DNA of 64,000 nucleotides. Origin: Celoporthe dispersa (taxonomy: Eukaryota > Ascomycota > Sordariomycetes > Diaporthales > Cryphonectriaceae). Location: positions 1,846,001-1,910,000 of the forward strand of contig WAID01000007.1 of the NCBI GenBank assembly GCA_016584495.1, given 5' to 3'. Shown here one piece after another: positions 57,549-64,000 of the stretch. Within the stretch, counting starts at the first letter, position 1. Each line of letters opens with the position of its first letter. A program made the position numbers and the translations under genes. The notes beneath the pieces are model-generated. The model saw only the letters and a list, made by a program, of their open reading frames with translations. It had not been told where the DNA came from and searched no databases.

Positions 57549-58221
57549 ATGGTGAGTCTCCCCTCTAAAAGCGATAGATCCATTAAGGCGCAAGAAGGCT
57601 CACCAGAAAACGAGCCGGAAAGGCTACGCAAGACACTGTCGACTCTTGGAGCGAGCCTCACGCTCCCAAGGCGGAGTCGATCAAGTCATTCAAGGAGCTG
57701 GAGCACACCCTCAAGAAGGAGCTCGTCCACCTCCGCCACGACCACGATAGTACGTCCCAAGGGCTAAACCCAGGACCATCCGCATCCAAGCTGTATAGAC
57801 TGACCGACGTTGCCTGGGTATAGAGCATGAAAAGGAGTACTTCCAAGCAGTCGTAAGTTCCCTCCCTCACCGTACGGAGAGGGTCTACTTGGCTGTTTTT
57901 ATCTCGAGACTGACACATTCAAACCCCTCCTAGGCCCACCTCAGCGATGCAGAGCTGACCGGCTTTACTGCCGATGACTTCGACCTCGTCCGCGTCGGCC
58001 CATCAGCCTACGGCACCCACATCTTTGGGCGCGTCCGGATCCCAGCTATGCCCGAGGATGGACCCTGCTATGTCTTCTTCCGGCTGTGCGACAAGGGCAA
58101 GGAGGAGGAGGCCACGTTCCACAGCTTTCACACAGAGGAGGCGCCTGACACGGAGAACGGCGGGTTCAAGTATCGGGCAATCTTCACCAAGGACGACCCG
58201 ATCGAGTGGTTTGACGACTAG
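57549..58221 (+). CDS. Small unrecognised fungal protein with a start-codon-only first exon
   Basis: Best model: exons 57549-57551, 57623-57749, 57824-57852 and 57934-58221, giving 148 residues. The first exon is just ATG followed by a GTGAGT donor; joining it to 57623 yields MATQDTVDSWSEPH. I do not recognise the product. Residues of about 15-55 form a charged helix (SIKSFKELEHTLKKELVHLR), perhaps a short coiled coil. The last exon looks like a compact beta-rich domain (GFTADDFDLVRVGPSAYGTH; IFGRVRIPAMP; GPCYVFFRLCDKG; KYRAIFTKDDPIEWFDD). The last three exons are well supported by reading frame and splice sites. The first exon is inferred because it gives an in-frame start, and other starts are possible. 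MAK21 converges with it, 156 bases away. Confidence 0.65.
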
Positions 58222-58377
58222 ATGAATAGGCGGCACCTTGTGTGTGCGCTCGGCTGATTCCGCCAATGGGTGCGATGCAAATCTTTACTTCATTTCAATA
58301 GCGACGAATTTAGTCAAATGTCTCGTCTGCTCAGTATGGATGAGCCCTAGCACTATACACATCTGTGGTGCCTTGTT

Positions 58378-61300
58378 CTACTCGTCATCATCCTCACCAG
58401 CCAACAACGCGGCGTAGTCGTCGGCTGTCGCGAACATCGGCAGCTTCTTTAGCTCACGCTTGCTCATCTTGCCCTTGCCCTTCTTTGCGGCCGGCTCTTC
58501 ATCCTCCTTCTCCCCCTCCTCCTCCTCTTCTTCGCTGAAGAGGGCACCTCCATCTGCCGAGTCCTCTGCGACGTCTTCTTCACTGCCCATCTCCTCGTCC
58601 TCATCCTCGTCATCGTCATCCGACATGTCGAGCAACGAGCCCAGATCAGACTCATCGTCTTCGCCCATGTCCAGATCAGCATCGTCATCGTCCCCATCAA
58701 TCTCGGGCCGCGAGTTGACGAGCGCATCCCAGATCTCATCCTCGTCAACATCCTCCTCCTCCTCCTCACCTTCAGCAGCATCCTTCTTCGCCTTCTTGCT
58801 CTTGGTCTCCTGGCCTGGCTTGCCGATTTGTGAGAAGTATGCGTGGAAGAAAACATCCTCAGCAGCGACGTCCTCTTGCTTCTTGTTCCAGAACCCTGCC
58901 GAGTTGACATTGGCTTGGTTTCTTGAGCTAGACTTGCCAGGAACCACAACATGGGCAGCGCTGCCCGCGGCAAGCAGCGGCTGCATGATGGACGCGCCGC
59001 GCTTGCTTTCAGCCACCTTGGGGTTTTTGTAGACGAACTTGTCCAGGAAGTTGATAAGCGTGTGGTTGGCGAGCTCAGGCTTCGGGAGAGCCTTTTGCCT
59101 GACGAGGAGGTTGGTCGCAAAGACAGAAACTGAGGGGTGGAAGTGCCGGAAGTACGGAACCACTTCCCATAAGCAGCTCTGATCAGCATTGCTCCATCTT
59201 GGGTCTCCTTTCCGTCCATCATAAAACTCCCTCTTACGCCCTGAGTCTTGCGCGGGAGTATGAACTTCGGAGTCCTTCTCAGGTGCATCTACGTAGAACT
59301 CCTCCTCGTCTCCATCTTCCTCTGGCTCGTTGAGGAGTGTCTTGAGATCAGGAAAGCTGTCCTCCAGTTGTGCCACAAGGAAGAAGATCCCGCAGACAAA
59401 AGGTGCTTCGTGTAGGTAACAAATCTGAAGCATGCGCTTGACAAATGCCTTGACGCGGCGAACATCAACATCGTTCTTCAAGGACCGGAACAGCAAGTTG
59501 AGATACAGGGCTTGCTTGGAAGAACGGATGAGCCTTGGGTCCAACAATGATTCGTAGAGCGTTCTGTAGAATCGATCGACGGCAATATGTTTGGTGACGG
59601 AGAGCTGCTGTACCAGCATGAGGGCCTGAATGGCTGTGTTGAAGTTGGACGAGTGCGTGATCTTGAAGAGAGTATCGAGATGGGCCTCGAGCGTTTCATC
59701 GTCGGTGTTGGAGAAGGGCACGGCACGATTGACACCGGTAAGAATGGCAGAGACCAACTTCTCTGCAGTCTCAGTCTCAGGCACGGCGCCTGGCTTGTCC
59801 GCGGCCGAATCCGCCTCTTTCTTCCATGGCTTCTTCTTGCCAGTCTTCTTATCATCGACGGCGCCAGCAGAATCTAGCGCTCCCATCTTGAGCAGAGCCA
59901 CAAATAAGTCAAAGTATATCCTGACCAAGGTATCCGCGATCTGCGGCTCCTTGTTGCTCAAGATCGTCTGATTGAGCGTGTTGATGGCGTAATACTTTGT
60001 TCGGATCATCATCCCTGGGCGAAGCAGAATCTCCGACTCAATGGTGTTGATGACGATGCTCTTCATCCCTGGATGAATGGTAAGCAGCTGCAGGATGAGG
60101 TACGAAGCGCGAGAAGCAATCTTCTTCTCGCGATCTCCAAGCTTGTTGACGAGCAACCTCAACAGGTTCGCTTCCTGTTCCGGCTTGTCTCTGAGGAGTC
60201 CAAAGACGAAGTCTAGAGATCTGGACCTGGAGTACTCGATCTCATCTCCACACCACAGCTCCAACAGCTGGATGATCTTGAAGTATGTGCCCTTGAGCCA
60301 CTCTTCGAAAGCCCACATGATTAAGTGAGCTTTCGTCAGCTTTCCAGGCAGCGCCTTATCCGATTTCCAGGAGGTGGCAGAGGACTTTTGCAGAGTTCCC
60401 AACAGCCCTGGCTGAGCACGGAATTGTCTTAAACGACGGTCACCTGGAAGGACAACACCGTTTCCGAGAAGGTCGACAAGCGCTCCTAGAGCGGCAATTG
60501 CCTGCTCACGACTCTTCTTTCCGGCCAAGTTCATCAAACTTTCCAAAGTCTTGATGTTGTGGACAGGTGATTCTTGGACAGCCAGGGTCAACGCAGAAAC
60601 CTTGTCTGACATTGTGCCCGAGGACATTATTGTGGTCATGAACTTGTGAGTTGACGAGGCGGCGACGGTCTTTTCGTACGCAGCTGCATCGGCCTCAAGT
60701 AGCGTGTGTGCGTATTCTTTGAGACTATTGATAGTCGTAGAGAAGTTCCGGATGTCGTCAGGTGACGGTGCGGGAAGATCGTCTTGGCTCACGGCATGCC
60801 AGTCGGGCCTTGGTTCAAATGTCTAGAAAGGGTCAGCGGTCTGAGAAAATGGGGCCATATGATATATATAAGAACGGCGCAAACTGACCAACTTACCCGC
60901 CGCAGAGCGACCTTGCGCCTTCTCAGCCGGCAGTGTCTTTTCCTCCTCTTCTGGTTCATCCTCCCACTCCTCGTCCTGGGCCGTCTCTTCCTCGCCTTGT
61001 TCTTCCTCCTCATCGTCTGTCGCACCGTCTTCGTCGCGAACCCTCTCAAACCCAAGCCCGGCGGCGAACTTTGCCAGCTCATTCTTGAGGGACTTGTCCG
61101 GGTCTGCTGTCGCCGTCTTGCTAGGCTTCGCGCCCTGGCCTTCCTCGGCGTCAGAGTCAACGCCAGCGACCAGCTCCAGGTCAGCCTCGTCTCCACCTAG
61201 TGCTCTTATTTCTTCAAGCAAGTCGGAATTCTTGTCTTTCGGCGCCCGTTTTGGCTTGCCCGAGCCATGCTTGGCTTCCTGCGCATGCCTCTTCTTGGGG

Positions 61301-61488
61301 TTTGCATCTTTGATGTCGCCTTCGCCGCGCTTTCTCTTGCCTGGACGTTCATCTTTTTGTTTCGAGTCCTTCGTTTTCGGCTTGGACAATTCCGTATCGA
61401 TCTTTGCGGTCAGCTTCGAAAGGGCGGCTTCGTCGAAGGCAGGTTTGGCAGATGCCTTGGGACCCTTGGACTTTTTCTTCCCCGCCAT
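58378..61488 (-). CDS. MAK21: Ribosome biogenesis protein Mak21/Noc1 (CBF domain)
   Basis: Two exons on the minus strand: 61488-60889 and 60822-58378. They encode 1014 residues (yeast Mak21 has 1025). The first 200 residues are Lys/Glu-rich (MAGKKKSKGPKASAK). The family motif TFEPRPDWHA starts the second exon. Then come helical repeats (KLTKAHLIMWAFEEWLKGTY; KIIQLLELWCGDEIEYSRSR) and the CBF/Mak21 domain at about 530-750 (SKQALYLNLLFRSLKND; FVCGIFFLVAQLEDSFPDLK; DPRWSNADQSCLWEVVPY). The tail is very acidic and Ser-rich, with a basic patch (KKGKGKMSKRELKKLPMF). Noc1 pairs with Noc2 on early pre-60S particles in the nucleolus. The intron uses the less usual donor GTCAGT at 60888; the nearer GTAAGT at 60896 would break the frame, while GTCAGT gives the smooth reading AAGKL-TFEPRPDW. 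Confidence 0.94.
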
Positions 61489-61978
61489 GATCGGTCGTGA
61501 GAAGGAGCAGTTGCTAGTTCGTTGGGGAAGTTGTGTTTGGAACACTTGACTTCCGCTAGGACACAGGCTATGCGATTTTCAACAAAATATGTGCCGAGAA
61601 ACAAAGGATCCTTTTAGCGACCAGGTGACTTTCAGTACCGTGATATTCAATTGTGAGAGACGACTTGGAAGTTTTTCTGAAAGTTGAGATGGGAAATTTT
61701 AGCCTGCCCGCCGAAAAATTTAGTGGAGCCGTTACTGTCTGTAGTAATATGCAGGCAGGGGTAGGTCCTGCACTGCGGTGGTATGCTGGGAGCAGGGGGC
61801 CCCGGGCTGCTCAATGCTCATCCGAGAAATTAGTGTCCTAACTTCAATGAATCAACGATACTTGACAAGTTCATTCGCGACGGGCAACCCTCATAAATCA
61901 CTAATGGCACTCGCATGAACCCCTCAATTGCTGAGAGTACCAGCTTTCTCTCAACCTCGAGTCAGCTCTGGTTCGAAA
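61489..61978. promoter_or_regulatory. Bidirectional promoter region of MAK21 and mitochondrial prolyl-tRNA synthetase
   Basis: The two start codons are 490 bases apart on opposite strands. Both products serve translation (cytosolic ribosome assembly and mitochondrial tRNA charging), so a shared promoter is plausible. No specific element is identified. Confidence 0.45.
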
Positions 61979-64000
61979 ATGTCATCATGCGTGAGGTTGT
62001 TAGCAGTGCACCGGGCACACTCTCGACCAAGGTTGCAGCACTGGAGGGCTTCTTCGAGTTGCATACGGACTTTATATGTTGATGGAAGAGCGCGTCTGTC
62101 GAACGAGTGGGCACCGTCTGGTGGGATAGCTGCTGGAGTAGGTGAAGGTATGCTCTGGCTACTAAATTTGAAATCTCGGAAGATAAAGACACTGACCAGG
62201 AATACAGATGCTCACTCCAAGCTCGTTCGCGCTGGCTTCATCCGGCAGGTCAGATTATTCCTGAGTTTCGATTCGTAAGACGTGGGCTTATAACCTCGCA
62301 GTCTCACTCTGGGATCTTCCAGCTCCTACCTCTGGGGCTTAGAGTCCAAGACAAGATCACTCGACTCGTTGATCGCTATATGCGAGGATTGGGTGCGTGC
62401 TACAAGTTTCTCCTCTATATCAGGCTCCTTTGATGGTCTGACCATGCAGTTCAGGAGCATCTAGAGTTCAGCTGTCGGCAATATCATCTGAGTCCCTTTG
62501 GAAACAGAGTGGTCGTTTAAACAAGATTGGTTCAGAAGTGAGTGATCTATATTGAGTTCTCACACGTGTCTTTTCTTCTGACCCCCTTTGAAGCTTTTTC
62601 GTTTCACAGATCGGAAAGAAGGCCGCTTCTTACTCAGCCCTACTCATGAAGAAGAGATCACAACGATAGTGGCGCGCTCTGTGCAGTCCTATAAGAACCT
62701 GCCCCTCAGGCTCTACCAAATAAGTAGGATAGGAGAACTCAACCTCGATGGGCCCTATGCAAGCTGACCAAGAAACAGCACAGAAATATAGAGACGAGCT
62801 TCGCCCTCGACATGGCCTCTTGCGCGGTCGAGATTTTTGTATGAAAGACCTCTACACCTTCGATTACTCCATCGGAGCTGCACTGGAGACATACGAAAGC
62901 GTACGTGATGCGTACTCGCAGATCTTCGTCAAGGAGATGAAGCTCCCTGTCCTAGTTGCGGAAGCAAGTTCTGGCGACATGGGCGGCGATTTAAGCCACG
63001 AGTATCACATCCCCACTGAGCTTGGCGAGGACCATGTCATGAGCTGCAACAGTTGCGACTATGTCGCCAATGAGGAAGTTGCTCAGAGCAGACTGGTGGT
63101 GGCCTCGCCCGACGTCAGCCCGGACGAAGTCAGCGTCTGGCGGGGCATATCCAAGGATCGAAGAACGTTTGTGAATGTCTGGTATATTGCCGACGAGGCT
63201 TCTCAGCATTCGATCAACACACATGCCCTTAAGCAGCTCGTTCCGGACCTTGATGCGGGTCTAGAGGATGCGATACCTCTATGGACTACCGCCTTAGAGG
63301 AGTCTGTGGTCAACATGAAGCTAGTGAATCTCTTCGACTCTAGGGTGCCGGGCAAGGCGAGACATGACATCCACAATAGCAAGCGCTTTGTGCCGGCGGA
63401 GTTGAAAAAGTACATGGGCAGGATCTCGTATGCGAAACACAGTCGCGCCCAGGAGAATGTTAATCTTATGCGCATCAAGGACGGCGATGGCTGTCCTCGC
63501 TGCACCCACGGCACACTCAAGGTGCAGAAAGCCATCGAACTGGGCCATACTTTCCACCTGGGGACAAGATACTCGAAACCGATGAATGCCTTGGTCACTG
63601 GTCCGAAACGGCTTTTACTTGGTGCACCAGAGGACCTCTCATCGCCCGGGGTTGGTCTGCCCGCCGACACAGCGCCTTCAACAACGTCAACAAAGCCTGC
63701 CTCGTCCACGATCCCCGCACATGAGAACACGCAAGTCCTCATGCAGATGGGATGCCACGGAATAGGCATTTCGCGCATCATCGGCGCCGTTGCGAACCAT
63801 CTTGTGGACGAGATAGGGCTGAACTGGCCGCGCGTGATTGCGCCGTATGAGGTCGTCGTTGTGTTCAACCCAAGTGACGATGCTACTGTGGCAGATGCTA
63901 GTATGGTCTACGACATGATGAGGAGGTCCGCCACCGATTCGGGCCAGGGCCAAGAGCCGACGCCGTCAGTGGATGCCATCCTGGACGACCGCGGCGACTT
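61979..64000 (+). CDS. Mitochondrial prolyl-tRNA synthetase, 3' partial
   Basis: Exons 61979-62147, 62208-62248, 62302-62392, 62455-62537, 62594-62723 and 62779-64000 run to the window edge, about 578 codons so far. All six junction phases agree. The N-terminus is Arg/Ser-rich (MSSCVRLLAVHRAHSRPRLQ), consistent with mitochondrial import. The class II synthetase core shows motif 1 (HSGIFQLLPLGLRVQDKI), motif 2 (EGRFLLSPTHEEEI, then YRDELRPRHGLLRGRDF, FCMKDLYTFD) and, near the edge, motif 3 (MQMGCHGIGISRIIGAV). A bacterial-type insertion domain lies between motifs 2 and 3. This is the bacterial-like ProRS (yeast Aim10, human PARS2) that charges mitochondrial tRNA-Pro. The anticodon-binding domain begins at about WPRVIAPYEVVVVF and continues outside the window. 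A short region with CPRC and SCNSCD cysteine pairs is also seen. Confidence 0.93.

Noticed and set aside
58464..59288. A 274-codon minus-strand open frame rich in Arg and Met
   Set aside because: It is a shifted reading of the acidic region of MAK21.
60822..60897. An apparent frame break in MAK21 like those in seven other genes
   Set aside because: A downstream GTCAGT donor restores the frame and gives the expected family sequence, so no indel is needed.
1..64000. Secondary-metabolite cluster, transposon, CRISPR array, rRNA or functional tRNA gene
   Set aside because: No backbone enzyme, transposase, reverse transcriptase, spacer-repeat pattern, 5S-like sequence or foldable tRNA was found by eye.

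Overview
This window looks like nuclear DNA of a filamentous ascomycete (Pezizomycotina, most like a Sordariomycete). It has many short spliceosomal introns of about 48-110 nt with GTRNGT donors and YAG acceptors, GC-rich third codon positions, pyrimidine-rich leaders, no operons, and genes on both strands separated by low-complexity DNA. I modelled 22 protein genes. Two are cut by the window edges. Most are conserved housekeeping genes that I recognised from the protein families themselves; no database search was possible.

Layout from left to right: the end of an unrecognised KH-like protein (2-2137, +); a 3.7 kb gap; a small GPI-anchored cysteine-rich surface protein (5890-6727, +); alpha-tubulin (8369-10427, +); a charged coiled-coil protein (11289-13257, -); prefoldin subunit 1 (15077-15638, -); alkaline ceramidase (17031-18224, +); a TMF/Sgm1-type golgin (19547-22216, +); the proteasome chaperone Nas6 (22408-23658, -); the splicing factor Prp46/PLRG1 (24392-26081, +), tail to tail with ORC1 (26147-28550, -); a second unrecognised KH-like protein (29991-31775, +); prefoldin subunit 5 (32918-33709, -); the ESCRT-I subunit Vps37 (34009-34871, +); an unknown protein (35364-36530, -); a gap of about 7.1 kb; an F-box protein (43651-45347, +); a long AT-hook, Gln-rich protein (46488-50112, -); V-ATPase subunit C (51387-52828, +); APS kinase (53125-54068, -); a HotDog thioesterase (55217-56250, -); a small unknown protein (57549-58221, +); the ribosome-biogenesis factor Mak21/Noc1 (58378-61488, -); and the start of mitochondrial prolyl-tRNA synthetase (61979-64000, +).

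The genes do not form a pathway cluster. The only functional echo is folding of cytoskeletal proteins: alpha-tubulin lies near two of the six prefoldin subunits. I see no transposase, reverse transcriptase, secondary-metabolite backbone gene, convincing tRNA or rRNA gene, or CRISPR array, and no strongly AT-rich RIP-like block.

The most striking signal is that seven otherwise well-conserved genes each need exactly one base added or removed to stay in frame. In six of them the site is a short homopolymer of 4-6 bases; in the ceramidase it is only a G3. No ordinary intron repairs most of these. Homopolymer-length errors in the assembly are the simplest explanation, and natural or programmed frameshifts are the interesting alternative. 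Other leads are two remotely similar unknown proteins, introns repeatedly placed within the first 30 coding bases, a TGACGTGA-type array in the large gap, and a palindrome cluster in the prefoldin/ceramidase promoter.
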